Part shown: positions 33,196 to 42,200 of the stretch, piece after piece
Layout: each line of letters opens with the position of its first letter
How positions within the stretch are numbered: the stretch's first letter is position 1
Source of the DNA: Agromyces hippuratus
GTDB lineage: Bacteria > Actinomycetota > Actinomycetes > Actinomycetales > Microbacteriaceae
DNA: 64,000 nucleotides
Assembly (NCBI RefSeq): GCF_013410355.1
Contig: NZ_JACCFI010000001.1
Location: forward strand, 310,001-374,000
Direction: 5' to 3'
Made by a program: the position numbers and the translations under genes
The notes under the pieces: generated by a model
The model's input: only the letters and a program-made list of their open reading frames with translations
What the model was told of the DNA's origin: nothing
Database searches by the model: none

Positions 33196-33612
33196 ATGAG
33201 CGCAGCGATCGCAACGACCGGCTTCCAGCCCTCGCGGGCCCTCCCGCGTGAAGCGGCACGGGGCAACGACTCGACATCGAGCACGGTGGTGCGCACCCGG
33301 CTCCGGCTGACGCGACGCGGCCGCATCGTCTTCACCACGCTCGCGTCGCTTCCGTTCGTGATCGGGGCATTCGTCATGGTGCTCGGGTCGGGGGCTGCCG
33401 CCGCCGATGTCGACTCCGTCGGCGCGGTCTTCGAGGCGGCATCCTTCGACTACGTGACCGTCGGCCAGGGCGACTCGCTCTGGGCCATCGCCGAGTCGAT
33501 CGACCCCAGCGGCGACGTGCGCGAGGTCATCGACGAGATCATCCGACTCAACGGCCTCGACGACGCGGTCGTCGAGCCCGGGCAGCGGCTCGCGCTCCCG
33601 CTCGCCCCGTGA
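33196..33612 (+). CDS. SOS-controlled LysM membrane protein, probable cell-division suppressor
   Basis: 138 residues: basic N-terminus, one hydrophobic segment (IVFTTLASLPFVIGAFVMVLG, about residues 50-70), then a LysM domain (FDYVTVGQGDSLWAIAESI ... IIRLNGLDDAVVEPGQRLALP). ATG after AGGAGGTG. It lies divergently beside lexA with an SOS box over its -10. The same place and layout are held by Rv2719c of M. tuberculosis, DivS of C. glutamicum and YneA of B. subtilis, all damage-induced factors that slow division. The family's sequences diverge widely, so function is inferred from domain, topology and context. Confidence 0.85.
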   Translation: MSAAIATTGFQPSRALPREAARGNDSTSSTVVRTRLRLTRRGRIVFTTLASLPFVIGAFVMVLGSGAAAADVDSVGAVFEAASFDYVTVGQGDSLWAIAESIDPSGDVREVIDEIIRLNGLDDAVVEPGQRLALPLAP

Positions 33613-33657
33613 CGTTCGGTGCGTGACGGTCGGCTGAAACACTCGGGCGAGCCTCGT

Positions 33658-33663
33658 TAGGCT
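33658..33663 (+). promoter_or_regulatory. -10 element of a leaderless hisC promoter
   Basis: TAGGCT is followed by six bases and the hisC GTG. Confidence 0.5.
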
Positions 33664-33669
33664 TGCATC

Positions 33670-34761
33670 GTGACGAGTCTCGAAGACCTCCCCATCCGCG
33701 ACGACCTCCGTGGTCGCACCCCATACGGGGCTCCGCAGCAGGCCGTGCCGGTCGCGCTCAACGTCAACGAGAACACGCATCCGATCCCCGAGGTCGTCGC
33801 GCACGACATCGTCGCCCGCGTCGCCGCAGCGATCATGACGCTCAACCGTTACCCCGACCGTGAGTTCTCGGCGCTGCGCGGAGCACTCGCCGACTACCTC
33901 GGGCACGATCTCGAGCCCGCGCAGATCTGGGCGGCGAACGGCTCGAACGAAGTGCTGCAGCACATCATGCAGGCCTATGGCGGCCCGGGGCGCTCGGTGC
34001 TGGGGTTCGCGCCGACCTACTCCATGTACGGACTGCTCGCCTCGGGCACCGGCACCGAGTGGATCACCGCGGGCCGTGACGACGAGTTCGAACTCGGCCC
34101 CGAGACCGCCGTCGCCGCGGTGCGCGAGCACGACCCCGACATCGTGCTGCTCTGCGCGCCGAACAACCCCACTGGCACGCCGCTCCCGATCGAGACGATC
34201 GAGGCGGTCGCCGACGCCGCTCGCGGCATCGTCGTCGTCGACGAGGCGTACTTCGAGTTCGCCGACCCCGGCACGCCGAGCGCGCTCACGCTGCTCGAGG
34301 GGCGACCGCGTCTGCTCGTGTCGCGCACGATGAGCAAGGCGTTCGCGTTCGCCGGCGCGCGCGTCGGCTACCTCGCGGGCGACCCCGCCGCGATCGACGC
34401 GCTCCGTCTCGTGCGACTGCCGTACCACCTGTCGGCGCTGACGCAGGCGGCGGCCCTCGGCGCGCTCGCCCACTCGGCCGAGATGCTCGCGATGGTCGAC
34501 GAGATCCGCGGGCAGCGCGAGCGCATCTCCGACGAACTCGCCCGGCTCGGGTTCCACCCGTACCGCAGCGGCTCGAACTTCGTGCTGTTCGGCGGCGTCG
34601 ACGACCCGCGTGCCGTGTTCGAGCAGCTGCTGGCCCGCGGCATCCTGATCCGGGAGATCGGCATCCCCGGTCACCTGAGGGTCACCGCCGGCACGGAGGC
34701 CGAGACCACGGCCTTCCTCGAAGCGATCGCCGTTTCCGCCCCGAATAGGATTGCCTCATGA
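33670..34761 (+). CDS. hisC: Histidinol-phosphate aminotransferase
   Basis: PLP enzyme making histidinol phosphate from imidazole-acetol phosphate. In 363 residues: LNVNENTHPIP and LNRYPDREFSALRGALADYL near the start, NGSNEVLQHIM (PLP phosphate contact), LLCAPNNPTGTPLP, VVDEAYFEFADP (PLP aspartate), the Schiff-base lysine in SRTMSKAFAFAGARVGYL, and the carboxylate arginine in GHLRVTAG. GTG start after TAGGCT. Overlaps hisB by 4 nt. Confidence 0.95.
   Translation: MTSLEDLPIRDDLRGRTPYGAPQQAVPVALNVNENTHPIPEVVAHDIVARVAAAIMTLNRYPDREFSALRGALADYLGHDLEPAQIWAANGSNEVLQHIMQAYGGPGRSVLGFAPTYSMYGLLASGTGTEWITAGRDDEFELGPETAVAAVREHDPDIVLLCAPNNPTGTPLPIETIEAVADAARGIVVVDEAYFEFADPGTPSALTLLEGRPRLLVSRTMSKAFAFAGARVGYLAGDPAAIDALRLVRLPYHLSALTQAAALGALAHSAEMLAMVDEIRGQRERISDELARLGFHPYRSGSNFVLFGGVDDPRAVFEQLLARGILIREIGIPGHLRVTAGTEAETTAFLEAIAVSAPNRIAS
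34746..34751 (+). promoter_or_regulatory. Internal leaderless -10 of hisB
   Basis: TAGGAT inside the 3' end of hisC is followed by six bases and the hisB ATG. Confidence 0.4.
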
Positions 34762-35372
34762 CCGCATCGAGCCCTTCGCGCACTGCCCGGGTGCAGCGCG
34801 AGACGAGCGAATCCAGCATCGACCTCTCGATCGACCTCGACGGCACCGGTACGAGCGACATCGAGACCGGCGTTCCGTTCTACGACCACCTGCTCACGGC
34901 GTTCGCGAAGCACTCGCTGACCGACCTCACGGTGCGCGCGAGCGGCGACCTCGAGATCGACGTGCACCACACGGTCGAAGACGTCGGCATCGTGCTCGGC
35001 CAGGCCATCAAGCAGGCGCTCGGCGACAAGCGCGGCATCTCCCGCTACGGCGACGCGCTCGTGCCGCTCGACGAGGCGCTCGCGCAGGCCGTCGTCGACA
35101 TCTCGGGCCGGCCCTTCCTCGTGCACACGGGCGAGCCCGTCGGCTTCGAGTACCACCTCATCGGCGGCCACTTCACGGGCTCCATGGTGCGGCACGTCTT
35201 CGAGGCGATCGCGTACAACGCGGCGCTCACCGTGCACGTCACCGTGCTCGGGGGCCGCGACCCGCACCACATCGCCGAAGCGGAGTTCAAGGCGTTCGCG
35301 CGTGCGTTCCGCCAGGCCAAGGCATTCGACCCCCTGGTGTCGGGCGTGCCGTCGACCAAGGGTGCGCTGTGA
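34758..35372 (+). CDS. hisB: Imidazoleglycerol-phosphate dehydratase
   Basis: Dehydrates imidazole-glycerol phosphate. The 204-residue monofunctional enzyme (no phosphatase domain) has the metal-binding signatures FYDHLLTAFAKHS, DVHHTVEDVGIVLGQ and PHHIAEAEFKAFARAF. ATGA overlap with hisC and GTGA overlap with hisH place it in the operon, yet a TAGGAT six bases upstream suggests an internal leaderless promoter as well. Confidence 0.96.
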   Translation: MTASSPSRTARVQRETSESSIDLSIDLDGTGTSDIETGVPFYDHLLTAFAKHSLTDLTVRASGDLEIDVHHTVEDVGIVLGQAIKQALGDKRGISRYGDALVPLDEALAQAVVDISGRPFLVHTGEPVGFEYHLIGGHFTGSMVRHVFEAIAYNAALTVHVTVLGGRDPHHIAEAEFKAFARAFRQAKAFDPLVSGVPSTKGAL

Positions 35373-36007
35373 CCCGCAGCCGTCGTGTCGTCGTGCTCGA
35401 CTACGGTTCGGGCAACGTGCACTCGGCCGCGAAGGCGCTCGAACACGCGGGCGCCGAGGTCACCGTGACTGCCGATCGCACGGCGGCGCTCGAGGCCGAC
35501 GGACTCCTGGTGCCCGGCGTCGGCGCCTTCAAGGCCGTCATGGACCAACTGCACGCGGTGCGCGGCGGTGAGATCATCGATCGCCGTCTCGCCGGCGGAC
35601 GCCCGGTGCTCGGCATCTGCGTGGGCATGCAGGTGCTCTTCGAGCACGGCGTCGAACGCGGCGTCGACACCGAGGGGCTCGGCGAGTGGCCGGGAACCGT
35701 CACCGAGCTGCCCGCCCCTGTGCTGCCGCACATGGGCTGGAACACCGTCGAGGCGGGTGAGGGTTCGGCCCTCTTCGCCGGCATCGAAGACGAGCGGTTC
35801 TACTTCGTGCACTCGTTCGCCGCGCAGGAGTGGCTGCTCGAGGTCGAGCCGCCGTTCCCGGCACCGACGCTGACCTGGGCCGAGCACGGCGGACGATTCC
35901 TCGCCGCCGTCGAGAACGGCCCGCTGACGGCGACGCAGTTCCACCCCGAGAAGTCGGCCGAGGCGGGCATCCGCCTGCTCTCCAACTGGATCGGGACCCT
36001 CGGCTGA
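35369..36007 (+). CDS. hisH: Imidazole glycerol phosphate synthase glutaminase subunit
   Basis: Class I glutamine amidotransferase supplying ammonia to HisF. The 212-residue protein has the nucleophile cysteine in LGICVGMQVLFEHG, the oxyanion GVGAFKAVM, and the His-Glu pair in TQFHPEKSAEAG. GTG start overlapping hisB's stop. hisF, its partner, is not in the window; hisA follows after 100 nt. Confidence 0.95.
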   Translation: MTRSRRVVVLDYGSGNVHSAAKALEHAGAEVTVTADRTAALEADGLLVPGVGAFKAVMDQLHAVRGGEIIDRRLAGGRPVLGICVGMQVLFEHGVERGVDTEGLGEWPGTVTELPAPVLPHMGWNTVEAGEGSALFAGIEDERFYFVHSFAAQEWLLEVEPPFPAPTLTWAEHGGRFLAAVENGPLTATQFHPEKSAEAGIRLLSNWIGTLG

Positions 36008-36107
36008 GCCGTTCGACCGTCACGTGCACTCGGCTCCGACATGGTCGGACTAGGATGCTGTGACTGTGCCGACTCGCAAGGCGCGACCGCGATGACTAGG
36101 ACAGTGA

Positions 36108-36854
36108 ATGAGTGAATTCAACAAGACCCCCCGCCTCGTGCTGCTCCCGGCGGTCGACGTCGCCGGCGGCAAGGCGGTGCGCCTGACCAAGGGCGAGGCC
36201 GGCACCGAGACCAGCTACGGCGACCCCGTCGATGCCGCGGTCGAGTGGGCCGACCAGGGCGCGGAGTGGATCCACCTCGTCGACCTCGACGCCGCGTTCG
36301 GACGCGGCTCCAACGCGGGTGTGCTGAAGAAGACCATCCGTCAGGTGCGCGGCGTCAACGTCGAGCTCTCCGGCGGCATCCGCGACGACGAGTCGCTCGA
36401 GCACGCGCTCGAGATCGGCGCGAAGCGCATCAACCTCGGCACCGCTGCACTCGAGAACCCCGAGTGGGCGGCCTCCGTCATCGCGCAGTACGGCGAGGCG
36501 ATCGCGGTCGGGCTCGACGTGCGCGGCACCACGCTCGCCGCCCGCGGGTGGACGAAGGACGGCGGTGACCTCTGGCAGGTCATGGAGCGCCTCGAAGAGG
36601 CCGGTGCCGCTCGCTACGTCGTCACCGACGTGACGAAGGACGGCACGCTGCAGGGCCCGAACCTCGACCTGCTCCGCCAGGTCATGGAGCGCACGCACCG
36701 TCCGGTGGTCGCATCGGGCGGCATCTCGAGCCTCGACGACATCGTGGCGCTGCGCGAACTGGTTCCGCTCGGCCTCGAGGGAACGATCGTGGGCAAGGCC
36801 CTGTACGCGGGCGCCTTCACCCTGGTCGAGGCATTGGATGTCGCTTCGCAGTGA
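36108..36854 (+). CDS. priA: Phosphoribosyl isomerase (HisA/PriA)
   Basis: TIM-barrel isomerase of ProFAR. In Actinobacteria the same enzyme usually also does the TrpF step. The 248-residue protein has the catalytic aspartates in PAVDVAGGKAVRL and TDVTKDGTLQGPNLDLL, with HLVDLDAAFGRGSN and VELSGGIRDDESLEHAL as phosphate-binding parts. I favour PriA on lineage grounds; no separate trpF is seen here, but the window is too small to prove its absence. SseB-like gene overlaps by 4 nt. Confidence 0.9.
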   Translation: MSEFNKTPRLVLLPAVDVAGGKAVRLTKGEAGTETSYGDPVDAAVEWADQGAEWIHLVDLDAAFGRGSNAGVLKKTIRQVRGVNVELSGGIRDDESLEHALEIGAKRINLGTAALENPEWAASVIAQYGEAIAVGLDVRGTTLAARGWTKDGGDLWQVMERLEEAGAARYVVTDVTKDGTLQGPNLDLLRQVMERTHRPVVASGGISSLDDIVALRELVPLGLEGTIVGKALYAGAFTLVEALDVASQ

Positions 36855-37654
36855 GTGCTGACGCCGGCGAGGGCCGCTCCGACGACGCCGCTGCCGCCGA
36901 CTCCGCCGGCGTGCCGTGGGCGGGGCGTTCCTTCCAGCCCAACACGCACGCCTCCGACGACGGCCGGGCGCCCGAGGCGCTCGTCGCCGCCCTCGACGCG
37001 TTCCGTGCCGGCGACGCCGGGCAGGCGCCCGTCGTGGCGGAGTTCGCGCGTTCGCGTCTCCTGATCCCGTTGCTCGCCGAACTCGGCGACGGGGGCTCAG
37101 AGGTCGGCGCTCATGGTCTCGCGATCGACAAGAGCCAGGAGCTCTCGATCGTGACGGTGCAGGGCCCCGACGGTCGCAAGGTACTGCCCGTGTTCGCCTC
37201 GGTCGAGGCGATGTCGCGGTGGAACCCGCTCGCGAGGCCGGTGCCGGCCGACGGCGTGCGCGTCGCCCTCGCGGCCGCCGACGACGGCACCGATCTCGTC
37301 GTGCTCGACCCGGGTTCGCCGACCGAGTTCGTGCTTCGGCGCCCGGCGGTCTGGTCGGTCGCGCAGTCGCACGAGTGGCAGCCCCCGTTCGAGTCGCCCG
37401 CCGTCGGCGCGGCCTTCAGGGGTTCGATCGAGCGAGAACTCGCCGTGCTCGACGTGATCCTGCTTCCCGGCGACCCGACGGCCCGCCTCACCGGGCCCGA
37501 GCTCGTCGTACGTCTCGAGCTCGTCGCCGGCCTCAGCCGTGAGGAACTCGACGCCATCACCGGCAGGCTCGCACGAGGCTGGGCGGCCGACGACGTCATC
37601 GCGACGTCGGTGGACTCGCTCACGGTCAAGCTCGTCGGCGCGCCCGCGGTCTAG
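36851..37654 (+). CDS. SseB family protein
   Basis: 267 residues from a GTG overlapping the priA stop. The N-terminal SseB domain spans about residues 35-160 (ALVAALDAFRAGDAGQAPVVAEFARSRLLIPLLAEL; LSIVTVQGPDGRKVLPVFASVEAMSRWNPLARPVPADGVRVALAA). The C-terminal half resembles the SseB C-domain (GSIERELAVLDVILLPGDPTARLTGPELVVRLELV). No catalytic motif. SseB-like proteins beside hisA are common in Actinobacteria; their role is unknown. Confidence 0.85.
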   Translation: MSADAGEGRSDDAAAADSAGVPWAGRSFQPNTHASDDGRAPEALVAALDAFRAGDAGQAPVVAEFARSRLLIPLLAELGDGGSEVGAHGLAIDKSQELSIVTVQGPDGRKVLPVFASVEAMSRWNPLARPVPADGVRVALAAADDGTDLVVLDPGSPTEFVLRRPAVWSVAQSHEWQPPFESPAVGAAFRGSIERELAVLDVILLPGDPTARLTGPELVVRLELVAGLSREELDAITGRLARGWAADDVIATSVDSLTVKLVGAPAV

Positions 37655-37678
37655 CCCCGCTGCGGTCTGGCCGGGTCA

Positions 37679-37707
37679 TTGACCCTGTCGCCGAAGCGGC
37701 GCACAAT
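37679..37707 (+). promoter_or_regulatory. Promoter of the PLP decarboxylase gene
   Basis: TTGACC and CACAAT are 17 bp apart; the ATG follows 38 nt after the -10, with CAGGTGGGTC as a possible ribosome binding site. Confidence 0.55.
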
Positions 37708-37745
37708 CGGTGGTGTGCGCACGGCGCACGGAATCCAGGTGGGTC

Positions 37746-39191
37746 ATGGGCGATCGGAACACGACGACCGGCGCAGCGGATGGGGCCGCTCAGGCAGCGG
37801 ATGCCTCGTACGACGAGGTCATGGAGGCGGCGGGCCGCCACGCCCGAGCGTGGCTCTCGAGTGTGCGCGAGCGGGCGATCCCGCCGCAGGCGACGGCCGA
37901 CGACATCAAGGACCGTCTCGGTCGAGAGCTGCCCGAGACGGGGGAGCCCGACCTCGAGGTCATCGCGCGCCTGGCGGAGAGCGTGGAGCCCGGGCTCATC
38001 GCGATCGGTTCGCCGCGCTTCTACGGCTGGGTGATCGGCGGTACGCAGCCCGTCGCGCTCGGCGCCGACTGGCTCGTCTCGGCGTGGGACCAGAACACGG
38101 GGCTGCGGGCGATCACGCCGGGCGCGGTGGCCGTCGAGGAGCTCGCCGGCGAGTGGCTGCTCGACCTGCTCGGCCTGCCGCCGCAGAGCGACGTCGGCTT
38201 CACGACGGGCGCCACGATGGCCCAGTTCTCGTGCATGGCCGCCGCACGCAACGAGGTGCTGCGTCGGGCGGCATGGGACGTCGAGGCCGATGGGCTCGCC
38301 GGCGGGCCGGCCGTGCGGTACATCGCGGGCGAGGAACGTCACGGCACCATGGACCTCGCGGCGCGCTATCTCGGGCTCGGAGCGCCGATCACCGTGCCGG
38401 CCGACGAACAGGGGCGCATCCGCGTCGACGAACTGGCCGCGGTGCTCGCCGCCGGCCAGGGCCCGGCGATCGTCGCGCTCCAGGCCGGCAACATCCACTC
38501 CGGCGCGTTCGACGACTTCGCGGCCGCGATCGAGGTGGCGCACGCGTCCGGCGCCTGGGTGCACGTCGACGGCGCATTCGGACTCTGGGCGGCGGCGTCG
38601 CCGAGCCTCAGGCACCTCACCGCGGGGTTCGAGGCCGCCGACTCGTGGTCGACCGATGCGCACAAGACCCTGAACGTGCCGTACGACTGCGGCATCGCGA
38701 TCGTGCGCGACCCGGCCGCGATGCGGCGTGCGCTCGGCATGCACGCGAGCTACCTGCAGGCCACCGAGGTCGGTGCCGATCCGCACGAGAAGGCGCCGGA
38801 ACTGTCGCGGCGTGCCCGCGGCGTGCCGACGTGGGCGGTGCTCCGCTCACTCGGACGCGAGGGTGTCGCGCGCCTCGTCGACGGACTCGCCGAGGCCGCG
38901 CGCGGCATCGCCGACGGGGTCGGGGCGCTGCCGGGAGTCGAAGTGCTGAACGAGGTCGCGTTCACCCAGGTCTGCATCGCCCTCGATTCCGACGAGGCGA
39001 CCGAAGCGCTCAGCGAGCACCTCTGGAACGAGGGCGAGGTGCTCGCCATGACCTCGCGCTGGCACGGCCGCGCCGTCGTGCGCTTCTCGGTGAGCAATTG
39101 GCGAACGGATGCCGCGGAGGTGCGCCGAACCGTCGATGCCGTCGCTCGTGGACTGACCGCGATCCGGGCCGAAACCCGCCCGGAACGATGA
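37746..39191 (+). CDS. Group II PLP-dependent decarboxylase (aromatic/diaminobutyrate type)
   Basis: 481 residues. Features of the glutamate/aromatic-amino-acid decarboxylase superfamily: FTTGATMAQFSCMAAARN (PLP phosphate), VHVDGAFGLWAAASP (PLP aspartate), and the Schiff-base lysine K307 in STDAHKTLNVPYDCG. FYGWVIGGTQPVALGADWLVSAWDQN resembles tryptophan/tyrosine or diaminobutyrate decarboxylases. The substrate, and whether it is an aldehyde synthase instead, cannot be read from sequence. It has its own -35/-10 and stands alone. Confidence 0.8.
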   Translation: MGDRNTTTGAADGAAQAADASYDEVMEAAGRHARAWLSSVRERAIPPQATADDIKDRLGRELPETGEPDLEVIARLAESVEPGLIAIGSPRFYGWVIGGTQPVALGADWLVSAWDQNTGLRAITPGAVAVEELAGEWLLDLLGLPPQSDVGFTTGATMAQFSCMAAARNEVLRRAAWDVEADGLAGGPAVRYIAGEERHGTMDLAARYLGLGAPITVPADEQGRIRVDELAAVLAAGQGPAIVALQAGNIHSGAFDDFAAAIEVAHASGAWVHVDGAFGLWAAASPSLRHLTAGFEAADSWSTDAHKTLNVPYDCGIAIVRDPAAMRRALGMHASYLQATEVGADPHEKAPELSRRARGVPTWAVLRSLGREGVARLVDGLAEAARGIADGVGALPGVEVLNEVAFTQVCIALDSDEATEALSEHLWNEGEVLAMTSRWHGRAVVRFSVSNWRTDAAEVRRTVDAVARGLTAIRAETRPER

Positions 39192-39243
39192 AGCCGGCGG
39201 GCGCAGCCGACCCGGCGTCGGCGGCATCCGCTTGAATGGACAC

Positions 39244-42200
39244 ATGACGGAGGCGCTCGACGCGTTCTCGCCCGCGACCCGGGCGTGGTTCACCGAGTCC
39301 TTCAGCGCGCCCACCACCGTGCAGAACGGCGCCTGGCAGGCGATCTCTCGCGGAGAGCACTCTCTGGTCGTCGCTCCGACCGGCTCGGGCAAGACGCTCG
39401 CGGCCTTCCTCTGGGCGATCGACCGGCTGCACCACGAGGGCGCCGATGCCGAGTCGACCGGCACGCGCGTCATCTACCTCTCGCCGTTGAAGGCGCTCGG
39501 CGTCGACGTCGAACGCAACCTGAGGGCGCCCCTCGTCGGCATCGCCCGCACGGCGGCGGCGCACGGTCTCGAGGTGCCCGAGGTCTCGGTGGGGGTGCGC
39601 TCGGGCGACACGCCGCCCGGTGAACGGCGGCGCCTGGTGACGCATCCGCCCGAGATCCTCATCACGACGCCCGAGTCGCTCTTCCTCATGCTCACCTCGG
39701 CGGCGCGTGAGACCCTCCGCGGCGTGCAGACGGTGATCGTCGACGAGATCCACGCGCTCGCCGGCACGAAACGCGGCTCGCACCTCGCGCTCTCGCTCGA
39801 GCGGCTCGACGAGCTCACGGCCGAGCCTGTGCAGCGTATCGGCCTGTCGGCCACGGTGCGCCCGCACGAAGAGGTGGCCCGGTTCCTCGGCGGCACCCGA
39901 GCCGTGACGATCGTGGCGCCGGCTTCGGGCAAGCGGTTCGACCTGCGGGTGACGGTGCCGGTCGACGACCTCTCCGATCTCGCCGGCGAGACGGGTGCGG
40001 GCACGGTGTGGCCCCATGTCGAGGAGGCGATCCTCGACGAGGTGCTCGCGCACCGCTCCACGATCGTGTTCGCGAACTCCCGGCGTCTCGCGGAGCGGCT
40101 GACGGCGCGGCTCAACGAGCTGTGGGCCGAGCGCGCCGCTGCACCGGTCGAGGCGCTCACCGTGCCAGGAGGCACCGCGAAGCGAACGCCCGCCGAGATG
40201 GTCGGCGCCTCGGGCATCACGACCGGAGCCCCGCCCGTGATCGCGCGCTCGCACCACGGCTCGGTGAGCAAAGAGGAGCGCGCCCTCGTCGAAGACGACC
40301 TCAAGTCGGGGCGGCTCCGTTGCGTCGTGGCGACGTCGAGCCTCGAGCTCGGCATCGACATGGGCGCGGTCGACCTCGTCATGCAGGTGGAGTCGCCGCC
40401 CTCGGTCGCAAGCGGACTGCAGCGGCTCGGCCGAGCGGGTCACCAGGTCGGCGAGGTCTCGAAGGGCCTCATCTTCCCGAAGCACCGCGCCGACGTGCTG
40501 CACTCGGCGGTCGTCGCCGAACGCATGATCGGCGGGGCCATCGAAGAGCTCCGCATCCCCGCGAACCCGCTCGACGTGCTCGCCCAGCAGACCATCGCGG
40601 CGACCGCGCTCGACGAATGGGACGTCGAAGCGTGGTTCGAGCTCGTGCGCCGGGCGGCGCCATACGCTGCGCTGCCCCGATCCGCGTTCGACGCCACGCT
40701 CGACCTCCTCGCGGGGCGCTACCCCTCCGACCGCTTCGGCGAGCTCCGCGCCCGCATCGTCTGGGACCGCGACACCGGCACGATCGTCGGCCGCCGCGGG
40801 GCCCAGCGCCTCGCGGTCACGAGCGGCGGCACCATCCCCGACCGAGGCATGTTCGGTGTGTTCATGGTCGGCGAGGCCGGCCCCGGCCGCCGTGTCGGCG
40901 AACTCGACGAAGAGATGGTCTACGAGTCGCGGGTGGGCGACGTGTTCGCCCTCGGGGCCACGAGCTGGCGCATTCAGGAGATCACGCACGATCGCGTGCT
41001 CGTCGCCCCGGCGTTCGGCGAACCCGGACGCCTGCCGTTCTGGAAGGGCGACGGCATCGGGCGCTCCGCCGAACTCGGGGCGGCCATCGGCGGCTTCATC
41101 GCCGAGCTCTCGGGCGCACCGGCATCCGACGCCCTCGCTCGCAGCCGAGCCGCCGGACTCGACGAGCGCGCCGCCGTGAACCTCGTGAAGTTCATCGACG
41201 ACCAGCGCGCGGCGACCCGGGTGGTGCCCGACGCGACGAACCTCGTCGTCGAGCGATTCCGCGACGAGCTCGGCGACTGGCGCATCGTGCTGCACTCGCC
41301 GTACGGCATGCGCGTGCATGCGCCGTGGGCCCTCGCCATCGGCGCGCGTGTGCGCGAGCAGAGCGGGGTCGACTCCAACGCCGTGGCGAGCGACGACGGA
41401 ATCGTGCTGCGCATGCCCGACACGGGCGACGATCCGCCCGGTGCCGAGCTGTTCGCGTTCGAACCGGCCGAGCTCAGCGAGCTCGTCACGGCGAACGTCG
41501 GCGGTTCGGCGCTGTTCGCCGCGCGGTTCCGCGAGTGCGCCGCTCGGGCGCTCATCCTGCCGCGCTCGAATCCGGGCAAGCGATCACCGCTCTGGCAGCA
41601 GCGCCAGCGCGCGTCGCAACTGCTCGAGGTGGCCCGCGACTTCCCCGAGTTCCCGATCGTGCTCGAGGCGGTGCGCGAGTGCCTGCAAGACGTCTACGAC
41701 CTGCCGGCGCTCACCCGGCTCGCCGAGCGCATCGAGCGTCGCGAGCTGCGATTCGTCGAGGTCACGACCGAGTCGCCGAGCCCCTTCGCATCGAGCCTGC
41801 TCTTCGGCTACGTGGGTGCGTTCATGTACGAGGGCGACGCCCCGCTCGCCGAGCGGCGGGCCGCGGCGCTCTCGCTCGACCCGGCGCTGCTCGCCGAACT
41901 GCTCGGCACGGTCGAGCTGCGCGAGCTCCTCGACCCCGAGGTGGTCGACGAGGTCGAGCGCATGCTCCAGCGCCTCCATCCCGATCGCGTCGCCCGCGGC
42001 GACGAGGGCGTCGCCGATCTGCTCGGCGACCTCGGGCCGCTGACGGCCGACGAGGTGGCGGCGCGGATCGACGACGAGACGGATGCCGCCGCGGCCCTCG
42101 CCGCACTCGTCGCGGCACGCCGTGCGGCACCGGTGAGCTTCGCCGGCCGGTCGTGGTTCGTCGCCGTCGAAGACGTCAGTCGGCTGCGCGACGCGCTCGG

